From: UBA9300 sp964577305
GTDB lineage: Bacteria; Bacteroidota; Bacteroidia; Bacteroidales; VadinHA17
NCBI GenBank assembly: GCA_964577305.1
Contig: CAZNYS010000062.1
Location: 1-21,170 of the forward strand
Direction: 5' to 3'
DNA length: 21,170 bases
This document shows, piece after piece, positions 1-7,038 of the stretch. Every line of letters begins with the position of its first letter. Position 1 is the first letter of the stretch. The position numbers and the translations under genes are program-made. The notes below the pieces were generated by a model, which saw only the letters and a program-made list of their open reading frames with translations, searched no databases and was not told where the DNA came from.

Positions 1-66
1 GTTCAACACCGACTCCTCGCTGGGTCTTGCAGACCGCTCAGAGTCCTACTTATTAACGCTGGTATA
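1..66. repeat. Structured GC-rich segment downstream of the first gene
   Basis: This stretch is non-coding and richer in G+C than the gene next to it. It can fold into a nested hairpin: GACTC (11-15) pairs with GAGTC (41-45), and GGTCT (23-27) pairs with AGACC (31-35) around a TGC loop. It lies just after the stop of the minus-strand gene at 67-840, so it could act as a 3' hairpin, but no T-tract follows on that strand. A dispersed intergenic repeat cut by the window edge is equally possible. Confidence 0.35.
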
Positions 67-840
67 TTATTTTTCTATTAATTTTTCTATGTCGATATCT
101 TTTAAACGAGAATAAGTGTCGATAAGTCGTCCATCTTTATCAATTATCAGTGTTGATGGGTATCGTTTAATATGATTTCTCCCAAAAAAACCATGTCCAT
201 CCGGAACAATAATAGAGCTCGAATTTTCTAAATCCTTAAAGGAAATAATCTCTTCTCTGGAAGATCCAAATATTATAATAAATGCTATTTCAGATTTATT
301 TTTTAAGTTGTTTATTCTGTCTTCAAGATCTTCAATTTCTTCTTTTCTCAGCCTATAATCGCCTACAAATAATTCACACCTCAGGATAACTGTCTTTCCC
401 ATTAAATCGCTTAACCTTAATTTTTCATTATCAATGGTTTTAAATTCAAATTCAGGAAAAATCTCCCCATTTTCAGGTTTTTTATTATAACTTATTGGAG
501 GAATTTTATCAACTGAATCAGGATCGATAAAATTCATTATTACTTCACCTTTTTCGTTATAAAATCTTCCCATATAGAGCCTGGAATTTCTTTTAAGAAT
601 ATTATTATACTCTTCAGGTGTAAGTTTCTCCCCTGTCCAGATGTTATAGACTTTTTCATTGTTGAAATTCCCGTCCTTAATTCCAATAGTGTCAGTTATA
701 GTTTTTATTTTTTTATTTACTACTACAAATGTTGTATCCTTACCTTCAAACCTTACTGTGTCATTGGAGACTGATATTTTTTGAGAATAGCCCTTGAAGC
801 TCAATATGAGTATTGATAAATAAAGAATTACTCTTTTCAT
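67..840 (-). CDS. Secreted thioredoxin-fold (redoxin/TlpA-like) protein lacking CXXC
   Basis: The product is 257 aa with an N-terminal signal peptide (residues 1-20, MKR start, hydrophobic core, ending GYSQ), so it is probably periplasmic. Residues 125-257 look like an AhpC/TSA-TlpA thioredoxin fold: an 'F.F...' entry strand, 'LMGKTVILR', and the typical 'YPSTLIIDKDGRLI' segment with the presumed cis-Pro at 228. The position of the redox motif holds a single Cys (C155, in RCELF) and no CXXC, so ordinary disulfide exchange is unlikely. Residues 21-120 are a family-specific N-terminal region that I do not recognise. The ATG at 840 is chosen over an in-frame TTG at 888 because it places the signal peptide at the N-terminus. 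The gene is very AT-rich compared with the 2323-8145 genes. It lies 53 bp downstream of the VOC gene and may be co-transcribed with it. Confidence 0.7.
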   Translation of the reverse strand: MKRVILYLSILILSFKGYSQKISVSNDTVRFEGKDTTFVVVNKKIKTITDTIGIKDGNFNNEKVYNIWTGEKLTPEEYNNILKRNSRLYMGRFYNEKGEVIMNFIDPDSVDKIPPISYNKKPENGEIFPEFEFKTIDNEKLRLSDLMGKTVILRCELFVGDYRLRKEEIEDLEDRINNLKNKSEIAFIIIFGSSREEIISFKDLENSSSIIVPDGHGFFGRNHIKRYPSTLIIDKDGRLIDTYSRLKDIDIEKLIEK

Positions 841-893
841 TTTGTTATGTATATAAACTAACACTGGATTTCGTATTACAATATGCAATTTAG

Positions 894-1271
894 TTAATCT
901 GTGTCAAACTCCATGATCTCTATGGGAGCGCCATTATGCTTGATCATGGCAACCCTGACACCGGATGAGGGTTCGTTTGGTTCACTGATCACCCTGAATC
1001 CTCGTGTTGCAAGTTCATAATCAAGATCCTTAACTACAAAGGCCAGGTGGGGGACAGTCTGTATAAGCATATCCACCGGGCAGTCTTTTTCAAACCTCAT
1101 CCATTCAATACCATACGGACTGCTTTCAAATCCCGAGATATAGACTTTGAATTGTGGTAAATATCTCTCGCCCGGCATTTTTTTACCTGTTGGTATTCCT
1201 AAATGATGATATTCCCATCCCCATTCAGCGGTTGCCAGGGGCGGATCATTGTCTGACCTGAATTTCTTCAC
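894..1271 (-). CDS. VOC/glyoxalase-fold family protein
   Basis: This is a 125-aa cytoplasmic protein of the usual length for a single-chain vicinal oxygen chelate (glyoxalase/bleomycin-resistance/dioxygenase) protein. The first half has 'EYHHLGIPT' (H22/H23) and the second half 'PHLAFVVKDLD' (H75) followed by 'APIEIMEF' (E118/E121), the paired beta-alpha-beta-beta-beta pattern with His and Glu at metal-binding positions. The substrate cannot be read from the sequence. The start is GTG at 1271; an in-frame TAA lies only 9 nt upstream (1281-1283) and the next Met is residue 32, inside the domain, so GTG is the most likely start, with an ATT directly before it as the only alternative. It lies between the lipocalin and redoxin-like genes on the same strand. 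Confidence 0.72.
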   Translation of the reverse strand: MKKFRSDNDPPLATAEWGWEYHHLGIPTGKKMPGERYLPQFKVYISGFESSPYGIEWMRFEKDCPVDMLIQTVPHLAFVVKDLDYELATRGFRVISEPNEPSSGVRVAMIKHNGAPIEIMEFDTD

Positions 1272-1327
1272 AATGTCTTTTTATTGTAAAGGTATTTAAA
1301 ATTTCAAACCAGTTTAACTTATGATTA

Positions 1328-1417
1328 TATAGCCCTGCAAGGATAAAGGCAAAGAGCACCCTCCTTCGCTCTTCGAGCTTCGGAGGCCAAAGCAGGGCAC
1401 AGGGATTAAGGGCTATA
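1328..1417. repeat. Imperfect-hairpin element with 9-bp terminal inverted repeats
   Basis: A 90-bp non-coding block is bounded by TATAGCCCT (1328-1336) and its exact reverse complement AGGGCTATA (1409-1417). Inside, GCCCTGC (1332-1338) can instead pair with GCAGGGC (1392-1398). The centre folds as CCTCC-ttc-GCTC-ttc-GAGC-ttc-GGAGG. The TTCG-rich core, roughly CCTTCGcTCtTCgaGcTTCGG, matches 16 of 21 positions of a segment at 17174-17194. This looks like a small palindromic or MITE-like dispersed repeat; there is no coding capacity. Confidence 0.5.
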
Positions 1418-1457
1418 AGTTATGAGTTACAAGTTACAAGTTACAAGTTATAAGTTA
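1416..1457. repeat. Heptamer tandem repeat, 6 copies of (T/C)(A/G)AGTTA
   Basis: Six consecutive 7-bp units are present: TAAGTTA, TGAGTTA, three CAAGTTA and TAAGTTA, followed by a degenerate unit. The array starts where the preceding inverted-repeat element ends. It lies between the VOC gene and the lipocalin gene. Confidence 0.85.
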
Positions 1458-1470
1458 TAGTTAGAAGTAT

Positions 1471-1526
1471 CTCAACTTCTCAACCCCTAAACCTCTAAAC
1501 CACTAAACCTCTCAACCTCCTCAACT
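1471..1526. repeat. Degenerate octamer tandem repeat (CCTCTAAA-type)
   Basis: A pyrimidine-rich plus strand carries units close to CCTCTAAA with period 8 (CCCCTAAA, CCTCTAAA, CCACTAAA, CCTCTCAA), preceded and followed by TCAACTT. A second array of the same type lies at 12219-12274. It is about 20-75 bp past the lipocalin stop and has no hairpin potential because it is strand-asymmetric. Confidence 0.75.
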
Positions 1527-1548
1527 TATTCTAGTATTGCCGGGAACA

Positions 1549-2085
1549 TTATTTATCATGTTCAACCCAGATAAGATCGGATGTATTATATCCCAGTTCA
1601 CCGGCTATTTTAAGGTAATCCTGTTTAACATCTTCTGATACTGTTGTTTCCCGGGATAGTATCCACATATAATCCAGGTTCTTGCCTGCAACAAGGGCAT
1701 ATTTATACTCGCTGTCGAGTGCAATAACGTTGTAAGCCGCATAGAAAGGCCCGAAGAATGAAACTTTAAGCCTTGCCACATTTTCATTCCCTGCAAATTT
1801 CGCTTTACCGATAGCCTCGTTCCATTCATCTTTTACATAATTATAACCACGGTTAACTACTTTAATACTACCATCATCATTGACGGAATAATTTGCAGTT
1901 GTATTGTTCAGGTTGCGTTCAAACCGGAAATCCAGGCGGGCTATTTCATACCACTTACCCAGGTATTTTTCTTTATCGAATGGACTGACTGCTGTTGCTC
2001 CCTTCGGAATGGTTACGCATGAGTTTATCATAAGTATTCCAATTATTCCTGATAATAGATTCCTTACCAAAATATTATTTTTCAT
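1549..2085 (-). CDS. blc: Bacterial outer-membrane lipocalin (Blc)
   Basis: This 178-aa lipoprotein has a signal peptide ending in the lipobox INSC (C23). The lipocalin fold is clear: the first motif GKWYEIARLDFRFE (residues 43-56, with W45), the central strands of the calyx, and the late motif 'YALVAGKNLDYMWILSR' (129-145), both typical of the Blc/apolipoprotein D group. Blc-type lipocalins bind fatty acids or lysophospholipids at the outer membrane and are linked to envelope stress and membrane repair. The length is close to E. coli Blc. It is upstream of the VOC and redoxin-like genes on the same strand, but the 277-bp gap with tandem repeats argues against a tight operon. Confidence 0.93.
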   Translation of the reverse strand: MKNNILVRNLLSGIIGILMINSCVTIPKGATAVSPFDKEKYLGKWYEIARLDFRFERNLNNTTANYSVNDDGSIKVVNRGYNYVKDEWNEAIGKAKFAGNENVARLKVSFFGPFYAAYNVIALDSEYKYALVAGKNLDYMWILSRETTVSEDVKQDYLKIAGELGYNTSDLIWVEHDK

Positions 2086-2215
2086 GTGTTGTGTATTGTA
2101 AAATATAAAAGGAAAGCAAGTTATGAAAATAAAAGGACCAGAGCAACGCTATGCTATGAATAACAGGGATCAATCAGCTCAATAATGACTGCACTTGTAT
2201 GAGCGCTCAACTTAG

Positions 2216-2239
2216 GCCTGAGCCTCAACCTCAACCTCC
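2216..2239. repeat. Hexamer tandem repeat, four CCTCAA-type units
   Basis: The units are GCCTGA, GCCTCA, ACCTCA and ACCTCC. A related array (CCTYAG units) lies at 14206-14229. It sits in the intergenic region between the divergently oriented lipocalin and M49-type genes. Confidence 0.7.
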
Positions 2240-2268
2240 TTTTGTCTTTAGTCCTTCGCCGTTCGTCG
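2239..2268. repeat. Dispersed TTTTGTC/CGTTCGTC repeat, copy 1
   Basis: This 30-nt segment begins CTTTTGTCT and ends CGTTCGTCG. It matches the reverse complement of 15896-15925 at 23 of 30 positions by eye, with both ends best conserved. It follows the hexamer array directly and lies 54 bp before the M49-type start codon. Confidence 0.6.
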
Positions 2269-2322
2269 CTTTTCTCATAATTTTATTACCTTGCGATCAT
2301 AACCGAAAAACCTTAAAAAACT

Positions 2323-3957
2323 ATGAAAACAAGGATCATAAACATGCTGGTCATACTGCTTGTTATAATAATGACCGGATGTGTTACAAAAGTGAATCAA
2401 TACGATGAGGAGATGAAAGCAAAGCTTGCACAATTTGAAGAGTTTACACTGACGACAGACCTCAGCTGGCTGAGCGACAGCGAGAGGGAGATAATAAGCA
2501 TACTGATTGATGCAGCGGATATCATGAACGACATATACTGGATGCAGGCATATGGTGATAAGGAAGAACTCATGGACAGCATCGAGAGTGAATATGCAAA
2601 GGAATATGCACTGATCCATTACGGTCCATGGGACAGGCTCGATAATAATGAGACCTTTATCCCCGGTGTCGGACCCAAACCACCCATGGCACAATTTTAC
2701 CCTGAGGATATGACCATTGAGGAATTTGAAAATTGGGATAATCCTGATAAAACGAGCCTGTATACCCTGGTGCGCCGCGACGCAGACGGAAACCTTATCA
2801 CCATTCCCTATTCCGAAGCCTATAAGGATAAACATGAAAAAGCAGCTGAACTGATGCGTAAAGCAGCAGACCTGGCAGAGGATGAAGGGTTGAAAAATTA
2901 CCTTAATGCACGCGCAGAGGCCTTGCTGACAAATGTGTACCAGCCAAGTGATTTCGCTTGGATGGAGATGAAGGAATCAAATATCGACTTTGTTGTTGGC
3001 CCGATCGAGAATTACGAGGACGGGCTCTTCGGGTACAAGGCTGCCCACGAGGCCTTCGTCCTGGTAAAAGATCCCGAGTGGAGTGCCAGGCTTGTCAAAT
3101 TCAATGCCATGCTGACCGACCTGCAGGCCGGCCTGCCTGTTGCGGAGGAATACAAATCCGAGATACCGGGCACCGATGCCGACATGAATGTTTATGATGC
3201 ACTCTATTACGCCGGCGACTGCAATGCAGGCAGCAAGACAATAGCCATCAACCTGCCCAATGATCCTGAAATACATCTTGCCGTGGGTAGCCGTAAGCTG
3301 CAGCTGAAGAATTCAATGAAAGCCAAATTTGATAAGATACTTGTTCCCATTGCCAATATACTGATCGACGAGAGTCAGCGCCAGTACATCACCTTTGATG
3401 CTTTCTTCGAAAACACCACCTTCCACGAGGTATCGCATGGAATGGGGGTTAAAAATACTATCAATGGCAAGGGAACAGCCAGGGAGGCACTCAAAGAGCA
3501 ATATTCGGCACTTGAGGAGGCAAAAGCAGATATCATGGGCCTTTACCTTGTAACAAAGCTTTACGAGATGGGAGAGCTCAGCAGCGGTGAGATAATGAAC
3601 AACTATGTGACCTTTTTCGCCGGTATCTTCCGTTCAAGCCGGTTTGGTGCCGCCAGTGCCCATGGCAAGGCAAATATGCTTAATATGAAATATTTTGCCG
3701 ATAAAGGTGCTTTTGTTTACCAGGATGACGGGACGTACATGGTCAATTTCGAGGAGATGAAAAGTGCGGTGGAATCACTGGTGGAAAAGATACTGACTGT
3801 ACAGGGTGACGGCGATTATGAGGCTGCAAAAGCATGGGTGGAGGCTGACGGTGTGATGACCGAGCAACTGCGCACTGGTCTTGACAGGGTGAATGAGGCA
3901 GGAATACCTGTGGATATTGTTTTTAAGCAGGGGAAAGACGTTTTAGGACTGGAATAG
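2323..3957 (+). CDS. M49 (dipeptidyl-peptidase III-like) zinc peptidase lipoprotein
   Basis: The product is 544 aa. A signal peptide ends in the lipobox MTGC (C20), so it is a lipid-anchored envelope protein. Zinc ligands are seen as HEVSHG (H368, E369, H372) and, about 30 residues later, LEEAKAD (E398/E399), which is the M49 arrangement of a His-Glu helix followed by EE(C/A)(R/K)A(E/D). Classical DPP III has a hexapeptide HExxGH; here it is a pentapeptide HExxH, as reported for the Caldithrix abyssi M49 enzyme. The length is shorter than human DPP III (about 737 aa). It would remove dipeptides from peptide N-termini, although Bacteroidota homologues are often only labelled 'Zn-dependent hydrolase', so the substrate is uncertain. 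It is monocistronic and converges on the GHL10-NamZ gene. Codon use is more GC-rich than in neighbouring AT-rich genes. Confidence 0.8.
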   Translation: MKTRIINMLVILLVIIMTGCVTKVNQYDEEMKAKLAQFEEFTLTTDLSWLSDSEREIISILIDAADIMNDIYWMQAYGDKEELMDSIESEYAKEYALIHYGPWDRLDNNETFIPGVGPKPPMAQFYPEDMTIEEFENWDNPDKTSLYTLVRRDADGNLITIPYSEAYKDKHEKAAELMRKAADLAEDEGLKNYLNARAEALLTNVYQPSDFAWMEMKESNIDFVVGPIENYEDGLFGYKAAHEAFVLVKDPEWSARLVKFNAMLTDLQAGLPVAEEYKSEIPGTDADMNVYDALYYAGDCNAGSKTIAINLPNDPEIHLAVGSRKLQLKNSMKAKFDKILVPIANILIDESQRQYITFDAFFENTTFHEVSHGMGVKNTINGKGTAREALKEQYSALEEAKADIMGLYLVTKLYEMGELSSGEIMNNYVTFFAGIFRSSRFGAASAHGKANMLNMKYFADKGAFVYQDDGTYMVNFEEMKSAVESLVEKILTVQGDGDYEAAKAWVEADGVMTEQLRTGLDRVNEAGIPVDIVFKQGKDVLGLE

Positions 3958-4009
3958 ATGCGAGATGCGAGATGGGAGTTAAAGCAGAGGGCATGGGGCA
4001 TGGAGCAGG
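3957..4009. repeat. Two heptamer triplets (GATGCGA and GGGCATG)
   Basis: Immediately at the M49-type stop codon come GATGCGA (3957-3963), GATGCGA (3964-3970) and GATGGGA (3971-3977). After an 11-nt spacer come GGGCATG (3989-3995), GGGCATG (3996-4002) and GAGCAGG (4003-4009). Both arrays have period 7, like the array at 1416-1457, but different unit sequences. Confidence 0.75.
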
Positions 4010-4031
4010 GAAGAGATGTTGATAGAGTCTA

Positions 4032-4090
4032 AACCACCCCGTCCCGAGTACTCGGGACACCCCTCCTTTCACGAAAAGGAGGGGAAATGT
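4032..4090. repeat. AACCACCCCG palindromic intergenic repeat, copy 1
   Basis: The element has three parts: the leader AACCACCCC, a perfect 18-nt palindrome GTCCCGAGTACTCGGGAC (4041-4058), and a perfect 10-bp stem CCCCTCCTTT/AAAGGAGGGG (4060-4069 and 4075-4084) with a 5-nt loop, ending in AAATGT. It lies between two convergent genes (stops at 3957 and 4131) and could terminate transcription on both strands, although no T-tract follows. Copies 2 and 3 are at 14115 and 21136. Confidence 0.8.
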
Positions 4091-4130
4091 CTGATATCCA
4101 ATACTATAATGGTATCGAAAATCAGCTATT

Positions 4131-6911
4131 TTACCTATAAATAAGGTATTTACTGCGGATTTCCAAAAACTCTTCCACATCTTCCCGGCAGGCTTCAACC
4201 ACCTGCTTAACAGTCATTCCTGGTTCATCAAGCATCCTTAAAAGGGGAGGAGGCGACCATACAAGGGAATCCGGGTTGGTTTTGCGATAAGCATCGATAA
4301 TATGAAGAGATGTTTCCACCGGCCTGTAAGCACCGTAATCGGTTACCATTATCTCCACACCTCTGCACATCCGGTTCCATGGTTTCCCTCGTGGGTTTGG
4401 AATGCTGTCGTAGTTGTCGGGGATAAAATATGCAGGTCTGAACATAGCTCCCGGTATTTCCCTGCTGTTGAGGTCGCTTGCTGCCTGCTCTGCATTTATC
4501 CACGTTGAGCCTGTCATCAGAAAGGGTTTGGTTGTACCCCTTCCCTCCGAGATATTTGATCTTTCAAACAGGCACTGGCCGGGGTAGACTGCTGCTGTTT
4601 CGAAGCTACCCATATTCGGTGAGGGCATCACCCATAGCAGACCGGTATCGTCCCATAACATATATCGACGCCAGCCTTTCATTTTTATCACTTCCAGGTC
4701 AGCGCCGAAGCCTCCAGCCTCGTTCCACATTGTTGCAAGTTCGCCGTAGGTCATACCATGACGCAATGGTAGCGGGTGCCTGAAGATGCCGCCCATGTCA
4801 AGTACAGGTCCCTCCACTATACGACCGCCCAGGGGGTTTGGCCTGTCAAGGACAATAAAGGTGATCCCGGCCTCAGCACATGCTTCCATGGCAAAGGACA
4901 TTGAGTATTTGAATGTATACCAGGCCGATCCAACTCCCTGGATATCAAAGATCAATACATCAAGGTTTTCCAGCCATTCCTGCCGGGGAGCTAATGAATC
5001 ACCATAAAGGCTGTATATCGGTATCCCGGTAACGGGATCCGGTTCCCCCTCGAGGATTATTTTGCCCTGCCTGGCACCCCGCACCCCGTGTTCAGCGCCG
5101 AAGAGTGCCACGAGGTTAACACCTGGAGTGCCGGCAAGAATATCTATGCTGCTTCTCAGGTCGGACCCGACAGCCGAGGGATTGGTTATCAGTCCTATTC
5201 TTTTGTTCACCAACAGGTCGAGATGATCCTCGATAAGTACATCTATCCCGGGCTTGACGGCAGGAGCCTGGTAGGCAGGAGGCCGATAACTAACGGGAAA
5301 TAATGCAAGGATCTTTTCCAGGGAGGGCGCGTCATCGTAGGATATCCCGGTAACAGGTTTTTCATTTACACTGCTTTCGTTACCGTACCTGTCGACTGCG
5401 CTGACGGCAATACTCTTCAATGGTGTAAGGGCTTCGGCTAAATCATTGAAAGACCGGAGGCTATCCCTGTTAAGCAGTTCCATGTTAACATCGAAGGCTG
5501 GAATGAGGGCAGTATTAGTTCCTCTGCCATAAACAGTGTAATTCCAGGAAGATCCGTATTTATTGTACACCACCCACCTGGGGATCTCATCAATATTACC
5601 ATATCTCCATGTTATACGCAGGGAGTCATTTTCACGGGTGACGGTTACCGAGGGGGGCTGCGGTTTCTTTTTGCCCAGCCAGGGAGAGGGTGGTACCAGG
5701 GCCTGTTTCTCGTAAGGGCCCTCCGATATAGCGCTGGCAAGGGGCGGGGTAAGGGCCAGGGGGCTTATGCTCCAGTGTACCACTCCCGGGCTTTCAGGCA
5801 TCATGCCGCGTGTTATCATTATCTGGCTGATAGTTTCAATTATTGCCCTCTCGCCCATGAACCTGCCGATATTTATCCCGGGCCACAGGTGGCGTCCCTT
5901 TTTATTTTCCGAGGACCACCAGCCAAGGAGCACCGGGTAACTCTGGTCCATCAGTTCAATTGGCCAATACAGCTGGGGTGCATAGTAATCAATCCATCCC
6001 TTGTTAAGCCAGCGGCGGGCATCGGCATACAGCACCTCATGCTGATCGAAGCCGGATATTGAAGGGGGATTATATGGTCGCCATATGCCAAAGGGACTTA
6101 AGCCGAACTTCACATAAGGTTTTTCAGCTTTAATACCCTTATAAACACGCTTTATGAAATCATTCACATTCTTCCTTCTCCAGTCGCTGCGGCTCAGCTT
6201 TCCTCCACTATCAAGGTAAGCCTGCCAGCTTTTATCATCAGGGAAGTCCTTGAAATTATTGTAGTCGGGGTAAGGGTAGAAATAATCATCAAAATGGATC
6301 CCGTCAAGGTTATAGCGGTGTACCAGGTCCATTACCACGTTGTATGAATGGTCCTGTGTTTCCTCAAGGGCAGGGTCGAGCCACCAGTATCCTCTTTCCA
6401 GGAAGAGAGCAAGTTCAGGCTTCCTTTTTACAATTGAGCTTTCCGTTACCGGTCCGCCTGCCACATGATGGGCACGGTATGGATTCAGCCATGCATGGAG
6501 TTCTATTCCGCGCTTATGGGCTTCATCTATCCAGAATTCAAGCGGGTCGTAAAATGGTTCGGGAGCTTTGCCCTGCTGCCCGGTAAGATAATATGACCAT
6601 GGCTCAAGATCACTCCTGTAGAGCGCGTCACATTGCGGACGTACCTGGAATATTACTGCATTGAAATTGTTCTCATGCAGAAGATCAAGCAGCTTGATAG
6701 CCTCCTTCTTTTGCTCTTCCACAGGCATACCCGGTTCGCCGGGCCAGTTAATATTGGCTACAGTGGCCACCCAGGCAGCCCTGAATTCACGCATGGCCGA
6801 CGCAGTCCTGCCAGAAGGATCTCCTGTAATAACAGGCCTGCTTGTGAAACATTTTGTTAATGTGAGCACTAAAGTGATCGTAACGGCAATCAGTGCAGCT
6901 TTTCTGTACAT
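4131..6911 (-). CDS. Fusion of GHL10 (DigH-like) glycosidase and NamZ-like exo-muramidase
   Basis: The product is 926 aa. Residues 1-22 form an export signal; C21 follows LTK, a poor lipobox, so lipidation is unsure. Residues 42-400 match glycosyl-hydrolase-like family 10 (DUF187; E. coli DigH): 'REFRAAWVATVANINWP', 'AVIFQVRPQCDALY', 'ELHAWLNPYRA' and the acidic cluster 'LDGIHFDDYFYP' (D203, D208, D209). Residues 416-522 resemble a fibronectin-III spacer. Residues 556-926 match DUF1343/NamZ (GH171 exo-beta-N-acetylmuramidase): 'RIGLITNPSAV', 'LFGAEHGVRG' (E607-H608), 'FDIQGVGSAWYT' and 'VLDRPNPLGG'. DigH cleaves peptide-free glycan strands and NamZ releases terminal MurNAc, so the protein may degrade denuded peptidoglycan in the periplasm. 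The ATG at 6911 is preferred to the ATG at 6995 because it puts the signal at the N-terminus. It lies 127 bp downstream of the ADH gene. Confidence 0.88.
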   Translation of the reverse strand: MYRKAALIAVTITLVLTLTKCFTSRPVITGDPSGRTASAMREFRAAWVATVANINWPGEPGMPVEEQKKEAIKLLDLLHENNFNAVIFQVRPQCDALYRSDLEPWSYYLTGQQGKAPEPFYDPLEFWIDEAHKRGIELHAWLNPYRAHHVAGGPVTESSIVKRKPELALFLERGYWWLDPALEETQDHSYNVVMDLVHRYNLDGIHFDDYFYPYPDYNNFKDFPDDKSWQAYLDSGGKLSRSDWRRKNVNDFIKRVYKGIKAEKPYVKFGLSPFGIWRPYNPPSISGFDQHEVLYADARRWLNKGWIDYYAPQLYWPIELMDQSYPVLLGWWSSENKKGRHLWPGINIGRFMGERAIIETISQIMITRGMMPESPGVVHWSISPLALTPPLASAISEGPYEKQALVPPSPWLGKKKPQPPSVTVTRENDSLRITWRYGNIDEIPRWVVYNKYGSSWNYTVYGRGTNTALIPAFDVNMELLNRDSLRSFNDLAEALTPLKSIAVSAVDRYGNESSVNEKPVTGISYDDAPSLEKILALFPVSYRPPAYQAPAVKPGIDVLIEDHLDLLVNKRIGLITNPSAVGSDLRSSIDILAGTPGVNLVALFGAEHGVRGARQGKIILEGEPDPVTGIPIYSLYGDSLAPRQEWLENLDVLIFDIQGVGSAWYTFKYSMSFAMEACAEAGITFIVLDRPNPLGGRIVEGPVLDMGGIFRHPLPLRHGMTYGELATMWNEAGGFGADLEVIKMKGWRRYMLWDDTGLLWVMPSPNMGSFETAAVYPGQCLFERSNISEGRGTTKPFLMTGSTWINAEQAASDLNSREIPGAMFRPAYFIPDNYDSIPNPRGKPWNRMCRGVEIMVTDYGAYRPVETSLHIIDAYRKTNPDSLVWSPPPLLRMLDEPGMTVKQVVEACREDVEEFLEIRSKYLIYR

Positions 6912-7038
6912 GTTTTCGTGCTTAATGATAAAACTGTTGAATGTAAAAATAGTAAAACTAAGGTAAGAACCGGCTCCGTGATAAGGCTCATGCATAAACT
7001 GTATCGCTTATTGTTGAGACGGAATCTTTTTAACTATA

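Noticed and set aside
1416..1457. CRISPR array
   Set aside because: The units are 7 bp in direct tandem without spacers; no cas gene is present.
2275..2835. 186-codon open frame on the minus strand across the M49-type gene start
   Set aside because: It is antisense to a gene with a clear signal peptide and family motifs, and its own translation shows no domain.
4131..6911. Two separate genes joined by a sequencing error
   Set aside because: The frame is open throughout, a plausible FN3-like linker lies between the domains, and no internal signal peptide precedes the NamZ part.
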